From: a virus
IMG/VR virus record: IMGVR_UViG_3300006128_000055
Coordinates: 1 to 24,315 of that record
Reading direction: 5' to 3' (one strand)
DNA: 24,315 nt
This document shows, in pieces, positions 1 through 9,000 of this stretch. Below the pieces are notes generated by a model. It worked only from the letters and a program-made list of their open reading frames with translations. It was not told where the DNA came from and made no database searches. The position numbers and the translations under genes were made by a program. The stretch's first letter is position 1. Each line of letters opens with the position of its first letter.

Positions 1-1
1 A

Positions 2-592
2 CTAGTAAGTGAAGCATCCGAATTTAAATCATCACTCGTCAGTCAGATCAGTGATTACTTAGAACTTTATCTTGAAGAAAAACTTCCATTCGCGGAGATT
101 CAAGAAGCTGTAAACAATAAGAGAGCAAATGCGGTACTCAATGAGATCCGTAATTTACTTTCAGTTGATATGGCTCTTGCAAAAGAAAGCATCAAAGATG
201 CTATTGTTGATGGTAAGTCAAGATTAGATGAAGCTGCAAGTCAGCTTGAAGCTGCTAATAAGCAGATTAATGAACTAAAGAGCAAGCTCGTTCGTACAGA
301 AGCCGATCTTATCCTTGAGAAGAAAGTATCTTCTCTAAGTGAAGATGAGCAGAAGTACATGAAAAAGATGCTCAACGGCAAATCAGCCAAGTTCGTTGTT
401 GAAAATTTCGATTACACACTCGGTCTTTTCAATAAATCTGAAGAAGAGCGGCTCGGCAGTCTTAAGTCACAGGCCATTACAGAGACATTAGCTTCAACAG
501 TTGATCGTCCAGTAATTGAAGAGTCTGTACAAGAGACTGAATCTCCAAGATTTAATACAAATCCGTACCTTGCAGAGTTAAGCAAGTACTAA
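2..592 (+). CDS. 22: Prohead core scaffold protein, gp22-like (partial, 5' end outside window)
   Basis: The frame is open from the first base of the window to the stop at 592, giving about 196 residues of C-terminal sequence. The ATG at 170 is internal, because the upstream in-frame codons continue the same helical Glu/Lys-rich style. The protein is highly charged, with long predicted coiled-coil stretches and no cysteines. It lies directly upstream of the major capsid gene, matching the T4 order scaffold (gp22) then capsid (gp23). In T4, gp22 forms the inner core of the prohead and is chopped up by the gp21 protease. Identity rests on position plus composition, not on a catalytic motif, so a related core protein is possible. 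Confidence 0.72.
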   Translation, partial: LVSEASEFKSSLVSQISDYLELYLEEKLPFAEIQEAVNNKRANAVLNEIRNLLSVDMALAKESIKDAIVDGKSRLDEAASQLEAANKQINELKSKLVRTEADLILEKKVSSLSEDEQKYMKKMLNGKSAKFVVENFDYTLGLFNKSEEERLGSLKSQAITETLASTVDRPVIEESVQETESPRFNTNPYLAELSKY

Positions 593-687
593 TTTAATAT
601 TTTTTAAAACTTGAGGGTTTTTAACCTGAATAGAGGTATCTATCTTTAGATATTTGGTCGACACTAACGAAAGAAATATATAACAAT

Positions 688-2181
688 ATGTCAAATATTC
701 GTCCTTCACAGTCATACATCGATGAGTCCCGCGCAAAGCTTCTCGTAGAGAAGTGGGCACCCGTTCTTGATTACACATCAGCGAACGTCCGCGACATCGA
801 AGATGATCACACACGTCTTAACACAGCTATCCTCCTTGAAAACCAGGAGAAGTGGTGTTTAGAAGCCAACCAATCTGGTGGCGCTGGTGTATTCGGTAAC
901 GGTTCTGGCAATGGCGCTGGCTACTATGGTAATCAGTTCCCTTCACAGAACGACTCCGCATACGCACAGGGTGATGCTCGTCTTCCGAAGATCCTCATCC
1001 CGATGATTAGACGTACATTCCCTGAGCTTATCACTAACGAAATCGTTGGTGTTCAGCCAATGAGTGGTCCAGTAGGACTCGCATTTGCTCTCCGTTATAA
1101 GTACGAAGGCGCAGCTCTCGGTGCAACAACAGCTGCTGGTATCGACGGTTCATTAGGATCCGGTACAACAGCAAGCACATGGGCAGCTCAGTCAAGCGGC
1201 GCTGAATTAGGTTATCAATACCTCGACTCACGATTCACAGGTGCTTCATCTGCGGCATTATCTGGTGCAACCGGATACTTCCCAATGCAGCCTCAGGATC
1301 AGGGTGTCGCTCAGCTCCTCGCTAACTTCGAATTAACAAGTCAGATTCCTCAGATCGTTGTCTCCTTCGAGAAGACAGCAGTTGAAGCCGGCACACGCCG
1401 TCTCGCAGCTCGCTGGTCAGTCGAACTCGAGCAGGATCTTAAGAACATGAACGGTATCGATATCGACACCGAGCTCACAAACGCAATGTCTTATGAGCTT
1501 CAGGCCGAAATCGACCGCGAAATGATCGTCCGTATGATTCAGACAGCTCTCAATGCCGGCTACGGCACTGGGTTCTCAGTCTGGTCACCTGCTTCTGCAG
1601 ACGGCCGCTGGCTCGTTGAGCGTAATCGTGACTTCTATCAGAGACTCATCGTAGAGGCAAATCGTATTGCCGTTCGTAACCGCCGTGGTGCTGCTAACTT
1701 CATCGTTGCAACTCCTCGCGTTTGCGCAATCCTTGAAATGCTCCCTGAATTCCAGTGGGTACCTGTTCAAGGTAACGTCAACACACAGCCTGTCGGTGTT
1801 GCAAAGGTCGGTTCACTCGCTGGTCGCTTTAATGTTTATCGTGATACACGTACTGAGGCTCAGTACGAGGCAAACGCCGGAGGTAACTTCGGTGGCAAGG
1901 GTGGTTTCCCATCCGGCACAACTCGTAATGCACGTCTTGACTACGCGCTTCTCGGTTACAAGGGTCCTGAATTCTATGATACCGGTATTATCTACTGCCC
2001 TTACATCCCTGTAATGGTACAGAGAACAATCGGTCCTAACGACTTCAGTCCTCGTGTTGGCTTACTCACCCGTTATGGTGTTGTTGATAATATCTTCGGT
2101 GCAAACCTTTATTATCACGTCATTATTCTCCAGGGTCTCAGTACAGCCTTCACACCTGCTACACAAGCGGTGTACTTCTAA
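688..2181 (+). CDS. 23: Major capsid protein, T4 gp23-like
   Basis: The 497-residue protein matches T4 gp23 by eye along its length. Shared segments include LLENQEKW near the N-terminus, the GVQPMSGPVG segment after the conserved RRTFPELI, and the RRLAARWSVELEQDLK block. DREM, NFIVATPRV, YKGPEFYDTGIIYCPY and the C-terminal LTRYGV also match. The N-terminal region should be cut off by the head protease: T4 cleaves after (L/I)xE, and both LLE (in LLENQE) and CLE (before ANQSGG) are candidates. A Gly/Asn-rich stretch follows (about residues 62-90). Codon usage is richer in C-ending codons than its neighbours, as expected for a highly expressed gene. A weak late-promoter-like GAAATA lies 9 nt before the ATG; no good Shine-Dalgarno is seen. 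A terminator follows at 2202. Confidence 0.96.
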   Translation: MSNIRPSQSYIDESRAKLLVEKWAPVLDYTSANVRDIEDDHTRLNTAILLENQEKWCLEANQSGGAGVFGNGSGNGAGYYGNQFPSQNDSAYAQGDARLPKILIPMIRRTFPELITNEIVGVQPMSGPVGLAFALRYKYEGAALGATTAAGIDGSLGSGTTASTWAAQSSGAELGYQYLDSRFTGASSAALSGATGYFPMQPQDQGVAQLLANFELTSQIPQIVVSFEKTAVEAGTRRLAARWSVELEQDLKNMNGIDIDTELTNAMSYELQAEIDREMIVRMIQTALNAGYGTGFSVWSPASADGRWLVERNRDFYQRLIVEANRIAVRNRRGAANFIVATPRVCAILEMLPEFQWVPVQGNVNTQPVGVAKVGSLAGRFNVYRDTRTEAQYEANAGGNFGGKGGFPSGTTRNARLDYALLGYKGPEFYDTGIIYCPYIPVMVQRTIGPNDFSPRVGLLTRYGVVDNIFGANLYYHVIILQGLSTAFTPATQAVYF

Positions 2182-2201
2182 GATCGGAGTTCAATCAAAA
2201 G

Positions 2202-2237
2202 AAAGGTGGAATCGAAAGGTTCCACCTTTTCTTTTTT
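2202..2237 (+). terminator. Rho-independent terminator after the capsid gene
   Basis: A 10-bp stem (AAAGGTGGAA / TTCCACCTTT) with an 8-nt loop is followed by a T-rich run. It sits 20 nt after the capsid stop codon and isolates gp23 from the next gene. Confidence 0.9.
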
Positions 2238-2262
2238 ATATACAAAAAACCTAACCGTAGAG

Positions 2263-2270
2263 AATAAATA
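2263..2270 (+). promoter_or_regulatory. T4-late-type promoter box
   Basis: AATAAATA, close to the T4 late consensus TATAAATA, ends 7 nt before the ATG at 2278. The predicted transcript would start at or next to the start codon. Confidence 0.55.
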
Positions 2271-2277
2271 TTCATAT

Positions 2278-2796
2278 ATGGCTTACGAAACCCTTCTTAC
2301 TCTTCCAGTAAACCTCGCAGCATTAGCCTACTCTTCAGTAGGACCTACAAGCGGGTATGATCTTGTATTTTTTACAGATGCAGCATGTACACTCGGTAAT
2401 CTAACCGGTGACTTAGCAGTTATTGTTAACCTTAATACAGGTGTAAATTCAGACGGAGCAACATTATCTGCTGCCACTGGTTCAATTACGCTTACATTAA
2501 GTTCAGCTTCAAGAATTCCAACACCTGTTGTAATTAGCAACGGTTACTTAGCAGCATCAACATACAACGGTACAGTCAGTGGTGCAACAGCAACAATTAA
2601 GTTCACAGAGCCAAACTTCTTAAACACATCAATCAGTGTTTCAGCAAATAAGACAACAACAGTTATGGACCCAACAAAGACATCAGTAATTGATAATCTT
2701 ATCTGGGCTTCAATTAACCCAGCAGAGTCAGGTCTCGGTATCGCCGGTCTTCGTACAGCTTACGGCAATGCAAGACTTGCAGCTCAGCAAGGCTGA
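2278..2796 (+). CDS. Possible head accessory/decoration protein (unknown family)
   Basis: This 172-residue protein is rich in Ala, Thr, Ser and Val and looks all-beta, with no cysteine cluster or membrane segment. I chose the ATG at 2278 over the in-frame ATG at 2206, because the upstream one lies inside the terminator hairpin of the capsid gene while 2278 has a late promoter box at the usual distance. It sits between the capsid terminator and a strong terminator at 2821, so it is its own late unit. Position and composition suggest a capsid surface or other virion protein; that is inference, and no family was recognised. Confidence 0.85.
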   Translation: MAYETLLTLPVNLAALAYSSVGPTSGYDLVFFTDAACTLGNLTGDLAVIVNLNTGVNSDGATLSAATGSITLTLSSASRIPTPVVISNGYLAASTYNGTVSGATATIKFTEPNFLNTSISVSANKTTTVMDPTKTSVIDNLIWASINPAESGLGIAGLRTAYGNARLAAQQG

Positions 2797-2820
2797 GAAA
2801 GAACATTATAATTAAATAAA

Positions 2821-2850
2821 AAAAAGAGGAGACGAAAGTCTCCTCTTTTT
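2821..2850. terminator. Bidirectional terminator between convergent genes
   Basis: A perfect 13-bp stem (AAAAAGAGGAGAC / GTCTCCTCTTTTT) is capped by a GAAA tetraloop. Each strand gives a U-run on its 3' side, so it should stop both the plus-strand head genes and the minus-strand modification operon. Confidence 0.93.
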
Positions 2851-2869
2851 GTTTATATGCCAGTACCTA

Positions 2870-3799
2870 TTACTGACCCATTGCTTTTATTGTATAATTC
2901 TGAACGTTAACTAATCCTACAGGAATAAGCTCAGGCTTACTTGCACGAACAGGATTAATATCAAGTGATCCACGCCGTGAATAAAGAAGTGATACACAGC
3001 AATCCTCAACCTCTGGATGATTCATAATACTTATGAATAGCTTCTCTGCGCAGAATTCATGGAACTCATTAACCTCTCTTAACGAGACAATTTCCTTAAA
3101 GAGTGATTCAGGATCTACAGCCATACCATCTTTCGATATAATATGGATATAAGCAGCTCCAGTATCCTTCTGCTTAGTGTGACGGCAGCGTGAACGAAGA
3201 GCGTTTGTAAAATACTTGCTAGATACTTTCTCGTTATCTTCTGGATGTAGCTTGAAAAACTTAATATGACTCTCCTTAGCAGCATAATCTGTGATCTCAA
3301 TCTTATTAGCCTTATCAACGAGCTCCCAGAAAAGATCCTTATAACCCTCAAGAGGAAACGTATTAGGAAGTGTATCAGCACCTGACGGGAAGAACTTAAC
3401 ATCAACAGGTGAACCGATACAAGCGGAAAGATCGATAGCAATTTGCTTTTCATAATTAGCAATAGCCTCGTTCACCGTCTCACCCATCTTGCACATATCG
3501 AATGAGTTCATGTAAAGCTTTGCAGACTTTGACTCAACCATAAATTCAGAGTCAGCTTTATATGTATACTTGACAGTACCGGCTACAGGGTAGCCGCTGT
3601 TAAGAAGGAAGGTAGCTTCATGGCAGTGCCATGTATCGTATCCTAGAAATTCACTACCAACAATACCCCAGTCCTTGCGAGCGAGCTCACGAGGCATAGG
3701 ATTAAGGAGTGATGGGTCAAACTGCTCAGTATAAACAGCATATGATGCTGATGACCCGAGTGTCTTAGATGCAATATCTGTTAGGGTTGTTGTGGACAT
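2870..3799 (-). CDS. queF: QueF: NADPH-dependent 7-cyano-7-deazaguanine reductase
   Basis: QueF reduces preQ0 (a nitrile) to preQ1 (an aminomethyl group) with NADPH. The 309-residue length fits the long, two-module (E. coli-type) form. The family signature ESKSAKLYMNSF is at residues 89-100 (E. coli ESKSFKLYLNSF). The catalytic Cys is C205 and the proton donor D212, with the same 7-residue spacing as E. coli C190/D197. NEFHEFCAEKLF and the C-terminal SRRGSLDINP also match. It is the last gene of the operon and its start overlaps the kinase stop by 19 nt. Here the product preQ1 would most likely feed DNA modification rather than queuosine in tRNA. No queC, queD or queE lies in the window, so preQ0 must come from the host or from phage genes elsewhere. 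Confidence 0.95.
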   Translation of the reverse strand: MSTTTLTDIASKTLGSSASYAVYTEQFDPSLLNPMPRELARKDWGIVGSEFLGYDTWHCHEATFLLNSGYPVAGTVKYTYKADSEFMVESKSAKLYMNSFDMCKMGETVNEAIANYEKQIAIDLSACIGSPVDVKFFPSGADTLPNTFPLEGYKDLFWELVDKANKIEITDYAAKESHIKFFKLHPEDNEKVSSKYFTNALRSRCRHTKQKDTGAAYIHIISKDGMAVDPESLFKEIVSLREVNEFHEFCAEKLFISIMNHPEVEDCCVSLLYSRRGSLDINPVRASKPELIPVGLVNVQNYTIKAMGQ

Positions 3800-4338
3800 A
3801 AAATCATTTTAATCTGTTCCATTCGTTGTTCAACTGTTCCGTTGACACGAATAATCTTATCATTAAGACCGTAAGCTTCAAATACATGCTCAAATATTTC
3901 AATCATATTCAAGCGAAACTCTACATCAATACTTCTCTCACCATCATCAACAATTTCAACATCATGAGGATTAGGATAGATAATATAATCTAATTTGTCT
4001 TTAAGCTTAAAGAATACTTCTTTTGAATAATCAAACACCCACTTAGATACCTTACCTTGTAAGTGCAAATACCCTGTATAACAAAAGCCATCGACAATAC
4101 AGCGATCTAGTATTAAACCTTGTTTCTCGTGCGATATAAGACTATTCTCAATGTGTTTATTAACGATTAAGCACTGAGTAATATCATCACCAGCTTCATT
4201 AATTTGAACACCATATTGTCTCTTTACCAATCTAGTTACCTCGTCGACAAAATCAAAACGATCACCATAAAGACCCTTACACTCTTTTAATAGAGTAGTC
4301 TTACCTGAACACTGGGGACCTGTAAAGCTTACAATCAT
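3781..4338 (-). CDS. P-loop kinase/ATPase (AAA_28/NadR-like)
   Basis: This 185-residue protein starts with a Walker A motif, GPQCSGKTT (residues 7-15). It has a kinase-style LILDRCIVDGF segment and a possible LID arginine in ERSIDVEFRL. Size and layout fit the small nucleoside/nucleotide-kinase-like P-loop proteins often found in phages. Its substrate is unknown. It lies between NMAD1 and queF, overlapping queF by 19 nt, which suggests a role in the same DNA-modification pathway. DpdA-type base exchange does not itself need a nucleotide kinase, so the role may be indirect. Confidence 0.85.
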   Translation of the reverse strand: MIVSFTGPQCSGKTTLLKECKGLYGDRFDFVDEVTRLVKRQYGVQINEAGDDITQCLIVNKHIENSLISHEKQGLILDRCIVDGFCYTGYLHLQGKVSKWVFDYSKEVFFKLKDKLDYIIYPNPHDVEIVDDGERSIDVEFRLNMIEIFEHVFEAYGLNDKIIRVNGTVEQRMEQIKMILCPQQP

Positions 4339-4353
4339 ATTATGATTATAATA

Positions 4354-4701
4354 CTACTTCGCCCATTTGCCACGATGAACAATTTCAGCAATTATGCTGT
4401 AAACAGCGGCATCCAAGAATGCATCAAATACCGACTCATTTGCAGCCTCGACAATACCCTTACGAAGGACAAGATTAATAAGGCGTTGCAGCTTATCATT
4501 AAGACGAACAACAATAGCCGAAATTGATGCCTTTCGTTCTTCAAAAGACGTGAGAGATGATCCAAGAGAAATATTACCTGGACCGTAATCAAACTGCTTT
4601 TTACAAAACGTGAGGTAATGCTCGGCTTGAATCTTTTTAAATTCAGCACACGTTTGAGGGTATTGTTCTTCGATTGTTTTTACTATTTCTTCAGTTGACA
4701 T
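4354..4701 (-). CDS. NMAD1 (DUF1599) nucleotide-modification-associated protein
   Basis: The 115-residue protein shows features I associate with the NMAD1/DUF1599 family: YGPGNISLG (about residues 39-47), an Arg/Lys-rich VRLNDKLQRLINL helix, then NESVFDAFLDAAVYSIIAEI. NMAD1 is known from phage neighbourhoods that carry hypermodified DNA bases; its chemistry is not established to my knowledge. The start overlaps the formyltransferase stop by 11 nt, so the genes are translationally linked. Function in this pathway is inferred from the family and the operon. Confidence 0.8.
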   Translation of the reverse strand: MSTEEIVKTIEEQYPQTCAEFKKIQAEHYLTFCKKQFDYGPGNISLGSSLTSFEERKASISAIVVRLNDKLQRLINLVLRKGIVEAANESVFDAFLDAAVYSIIAEIVHRGKWAK

Positions 4702-5239
4702 AAGGTTTAAAAAATCTGGTCCAGAGTATTTTTGCTACGGAAGCCATTTCAAAAATCATCTGCTCTTCAGTATAGATACTTCCATTTCGTACAGCACCGG
4801 AGATAATAATCTCCCCTTCATCAACGCCAGGTGTAACTCTATGAATTACACAACCGGCAAGCTTGTACTTCTTATCAATAGCTCTCTTCTGCGGATCAAG
4901 TCCCTTGAGATCCGGATACTCATTAATAAGACCAGGGTGTAGATTATAGATTTCATACTTCTCACATATCAATTGCGGTACAACACGTAGATAGCCATGA
5001 AGTGTAACGAGAGGATTATCGTATTGTTCGAATACGGATTGGTATTCCTCTACAGATGGTTTGTTAGATATATGAACAATATTCAAACCATCATCAATAA
5101 GCTTACGTAAATCTTCGCTTATATCTGAAAGATCGGTTTTATTCGTTACAACAGCTACAGGCCTTGTACCGAGCTTCTCACATAGATAAGCAATTTCCGA
5201 ACCCGAGCGAGAAAAGAAAGCAATCCAATTACGTTTCAT
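4691..5239 (-). CDS. dpdN: PurN-like formyltransferase, candidate dPreQ1 formyltransferase (DpdN)
   Basis: The 182-residue protein has the 10-formyltetrahydrofolate-dependent formyltransferase fold. LHGYLRVVP matches the PurN core, N99 and H101 lie in the catalytic NLHPG motif, and D140 sits in VDEGE. Their spacing matches N106, H108 and D144 of E. coli PurN. True PurN makes purines, but phages carrying 7-deazaguanine DNA are reported to use a related enzyme, DpdN, predicted to formylate preQ1 in DNA to give fdPreQ1. Sitting between DpdA (ATGA overlap of 4 nt) and the NMAD1 gene, with QueF in the same operon, it fits DpdN far better than purine synthesis. The reaction assignment is inference. 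Confidence 0.82.
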   Translation of the reverse strand: MKRNWIAFFSRSGSEIAYLCEKLGTRPVAVVTNKTDLSDISEDLRKLIDDGLNIVHISNKPSVEEYQSVFEQYDNPLVTLHGYLRVVPQLICEKYEIYNLHPGLINEYPDLKGLDPQKRAIDKKYKLAGCVIHRVTPGVDEGEIIISGAVRNGSIYTEEQMIFEMASVAKILWTRFFKPYVN

Positions 5240-6054
5240 CGGCGAATAATCTTTTTGAACATTGATGTATTATAGTTTACTGTCTCTAATTGATCAATGG
5301 TAAATTCATACTCAATTAAATCAGCAAGTTTTGTCGATGGTTTCGTAGGTAGACCGTAGTCTGCATCATATTTGATATTATGAATAGCAGCAACAATAGG
5401 ATTACTAGTATCACAACTTACAATATTATGGATATTGTTATCGACATAATATCTAAATTCTTTAGCTAAAGAACAGCCAAGGAGATGATGTGGCTTATTC
5501 CAATTCCAAATACCCTCTTCAATAAGATGATTAATAAACCGCTGACGACCACTACACCAGCGATCAAGCTTTGTATTACCTTCACCTGTAATTTCATAAT
5601 AGGAAAAATCAAAACTAATAGCAATCATATCTGCCGTTTCAGACATAAACCTATAACACGCAACAAGATCATTCCACGTCTTTCCCTGAACAGCTCCAAT
5701 TGCCTTTGTAATACAAACATCCTTGACAGCTTGTATCTTTCCGCTTACTAACCAACTATGAAAACTTTCAACCGTTCCTTTAGTATCTTCAAGTACATCT
5801 GGAACAATAAACATATTCGGCTTAAGATCGATAGCTGCAGCTAAAAACTTATCACTATCAAACGCATGTCCTAATTCAAATATTGAGTTGTCTAAAAGAA
5901 CTTCTCTATTGTAGACCTCTCTAGATGTTTTGAAGAATTGCTTATAAGCAGGGAACTGATCAAAAAGATGAACGAGTGCGTAGTCGAAATCGTTATAACC
6001 ACGTGAGCTTTCTAGAATAGAAATAGGAGATTCATGAGATACCTTTAGTAGCAT
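5236..6054 (-). CDS. dpdA: DpdA-like DNA guanine transglycosylase
   Basis: This 272-residue protein resembles the phage branch of tRNA-guanine transglycosylases. LLDNSIFELG (D55) corresponds to the TGT general-base motif TDSGGFQ; IVPDVLED (D86) and GAVQGKTW (residues 120-127) follow. CDTSNP near residue 215 carries the likely nucleophile D215. It is shorter than tRNA-acting TGT and lacks the Cys3-His zinc site, as expected for DNA-acting DpdA. It would swap guanine in phage DNA for a 7-deazaguanine base. It is the first gene of the operon; the start at 6054 is placed by a sigma70-type promoter whose -10 box ends 6 nt before the ATG. Which DpdA subfamily it belongs to cannot be told by eye. 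Confidence 0.82.
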   Translation of the reverse strand: MLLKVSHESPISILESSRGYNDFDYALVHLFDQFPAYKQFFKTSREVYNREVLLDNSIFELGHAFDSDKFLAAAIDLKPNMFIVPDVLEDTKGTVESFHSWLVSGKIQAVKDVCITKAIGAVQGKTWNDLVACYRFMSETADMIAISFDFSYYEITGEGNTKLDRWCSGRQRFINHLIEEGIWNWNKPHHLLGCSLAKEFRYYVDNNIHNIVSCDTSNPIVAAIHNIKYDADYGLPTKPSTKLADLIEYEFTIDQLETVNYNTSMFKKIIRR

Positions 6055-6089
6055 AACTATATAATACAGGTAAATATTAATAAAATCAA
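6055..6089 (-). promoter_or_regulatory. Sigma70-type promoter of the DNA-modification operon, fused to the start codon
   Basis: Reads TTGATT, 17-bp spacer, TATTAT, six bases, ATG. The spacing matches the early promoters at 17.4-24.2 kb, so the operon is probably expressed early and its mRNA is predicted to be leaderless. Confidence 0.7.
6069..6076 (+). promoter_or_regulatory. Possible late promoter of the baseplate hub gene
   Basis: GGTAAATA on the plus strand ends 15 nt before the ATG at 6092. It overlaps the spacer of the divergent early promoter. Confidence 0.4.
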
Positions 6090-6091
6090 CT

Positions 6092-9000
6092 ATGGATTAC
6101 CCGAAATACGAAGGAAATTATCTTGGGATTGTCGTACAGAATAACGACCCGCTTAGACAAGGTAGAGTTAAGGTTTTCGTGCCGCATATCTCACCTACTG
6201 TCTATCAAAACTGGGCTACAACACAGAATAAAGATCTTGCGTTTAAATTTGTCGGTCTAAACATCAATAGTGATTTAACTAATATTCTCGACGACTTAAA
6301 GACAATTCTTCCCTGGGCACCTCTTGCAATGCCTATAACCGGTGAGATGGCGAGTGGCAGATACAACGACACGACAAAAAATGCCTCAACGAGTGATTCT
6401 AGTTGGTTTCAAGCAACACAATTCAGCTTGTCAGCATTTCAAGAGGCCGGTGCAAACTGGGATGGAACAGGAGAAAAACCAGGAGCTATTTTCGATCAAA
6501 ACGCTTTTCAGTTATACGATGCGTTTTATAATCCGGCTGAGACGAACGCAAACAACGTTAATAAGCTTGCTTATAATTATAAGCCTGAAACTTATAGTAA
6601 TTTAGCTAAAGGCACATTTGGTATACCGAGAGTAGGCGCCCACGTATGGGTATTTTTCAATCAAGGTGATCCATTAAAACCTGTTGTATTTGCTGCAGCA
6701 TATGGTGCTAGTGACTGGCAGGGTATATATGATGTTGATTTTGGAACAGATCTCGGTCAAGACTATCCCGGGGAGTATGAAAACTTCAATGAGGAAGCAA
6801 ATACATCAACAAGCTCAACGTCTGGTAGAGTAACGCCATCGAAGAACCATACAATAAACACTGATACGTATAGAAACAAATACGTAATAAATCAGAAAGG
6901 CGGTACATTACAATTTGTTAATACTGATAATAGAGAAATGTTAAAATTTACTCATTATTCAGGTTCTTTTAAAGAATTTAACAATCAAGCAAATATCGAA
7001 TTTGCAGCTAATAACGATCAAAAACTCGTAACAGGTGATTCATTTGACACCGTACGTGGATCGAGAAACGTGTTTACACAATTTGATAGTGATAATATTA
7101 CGTTTGGTGATGTATATAGAAAAGTTGGTGATTTAAGTCGTGTAAAAATTTACGATAAGTGGAAGTCAATAATGGACGATATTGCTGATACAAAACAGCT
7201 ATTTGAAATTATGAGATGTAATCCTGTTCAAGGTATTCCATCTAATTCTCTTTTTAAATTAAATTCTAAAAAACAGGAAAAATCCGGTCAGCCAGCTCCT
7301 TGCCCGGTATGTACAGCAATGGATCAGGGTGGTATTGATTTTGCTGTTAATAATAGATTTCCGCAGGATCCAAAAAATGATAAATTAAATGTATCACTAC
7401 CTGTTCATTCCAATAAAACCGGTCTCGGTACAGGTCAGGCCAATGCTACAGGATTACAGCTAGCTCATTATGTGACACAAAAAGGGTTTCCTGTCTTCGG
7501 TCAAGATGCTGCAATTAATGTAATAGGTGCTTCGCCTGGTATACCTACACAGTTAAAAGATCAAGAAGGTAACGCATTTGTTCAAGGACCAGGGTATCTT
7601 GCTGCACCGCTAACAAAGGCACCGGGTATACCCTGCCCGGTTTGCAATCAAGGTAATTTTGCAAAAATTGGTGCCGATAACAGACCTGGTCTTAGTCCAA
7701 GTAGCTTTGCAGGTTTTTGGACTCCAGATATACGTAAGAAAGGTCTTCCTCTTCAATATGATGCTGTATTACCGCAATTAGCTGCACTTGAAGCTGCAAT
7801 GGGTACAGGTGGCACAGAGATTGTTGAAATAGAAAAAAATAAAATTGAATCAATCGGTTTAACGATAAACGATTGGGGTGCTATTCGTGTTGATCCATTG
7901 GGTAAGCTAGACCCAGCACAGGTTCAGGTATTCCCGGGTTATACACGTACCATACCTGCACCTTCACCTCTTATTGAAGTTGTACAGGTTGATGATTTAC
8001 CAGGCGGTACATACACACTTAACGTCGCAAATAGATACAGTATGCTCGTAGGAGCCGGTGGTATCAATATGAAATCATATGGTGTGGTTAATATCTCCGG
8101 CGCTATGTCTAATATTGCTGGTGAACAGATTAACATAGGTTCAGCACTAGAGACAAATATTGACGGTGGTAAGAGATTAAATCTTACAGCTGATATTATT
8201 AGTATAAAGCAGCGCACCAATCAGCAGGTACTTGTGGATAGTGATTTAGGTGTAACCGGACAAACAATTATTAAAGGAGCTCTATATGTCGAGGGTCCTG
8301 TCTTTGTTCATGAACTCAATAGAGTAGGAAAAGTTCATACCACAGATCTCGCACAAGTTCAAGGTGCAAACAAAAAAGCAGCTTCACCACCGACACCGTC
8401 TGGTGTAATGATTACGAGTGATACAGCTCACATGACTGTAGATCCTGAGGATGGTGTTGTTATCGGTGCAAATCCAAAGATCCCAACTTATATGGGGTAC
8501 ACAGATACCGCTCGAGCTGCGGCAGTAATGCCAGAAAATATGTTTATCGGCGTCGCTCCTGCAGGAGCACAGCTTCAAGTAACACTCGGCGGACTACCTG
8601 AAGGGTTACAGAAAATCGTCGGTAGTGTTCTTAATGTAACTCTTTCACTTAACCAAGCACTACCCGTCGTAGCAAAGAAAAATGTTACCCAGGCTAATAT
8701 ACTTGCCTCAGGAATTAACGCTACAAGCGTAACAAACATAACACCACCTATGCTCTCTATTACTGATGTTTCAGCTTTACCTCAATATAAGACAGTCGGT
8801 GATACATCGACACTTGTTAAGGCTATTGGCGGACCGACAGCAACACTCGGTGCTTATATACCTGGTGCAGGTTACGGTGATCCGATAAAACAGGAAAACT
8901 TACCGCTTAGAGGCCTTCCAACAGTTCAAAGAGCAAAAATTATGGCTCTATTCTCACCACCGGCGTATAACGCTTCCTTAGCACCGGGTGTTGTATTCGG

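Noticed and set aside
593-687. TATCTA-TCTT-TAGATA hairpin between scaffold and capsid genes
   Set aside because: Six A/T-rich pairs with no U-run are not enough for a terminator; it may be chance in an A/T-rich gap.
688-2254. Several long frames on both strands inside and after the capsid gene (for example 1667-2014 plus, 1034-1231 minus)
   Set aside because: They overlap a fully recognisable gp23 gene and arise from its biased codon use.
2206-2277. Upstream start (ATG at 2206) for the gene at 2278
   Set aside because: It lies inside the terminator hairpin; the late box and the start at 2278 fit better.
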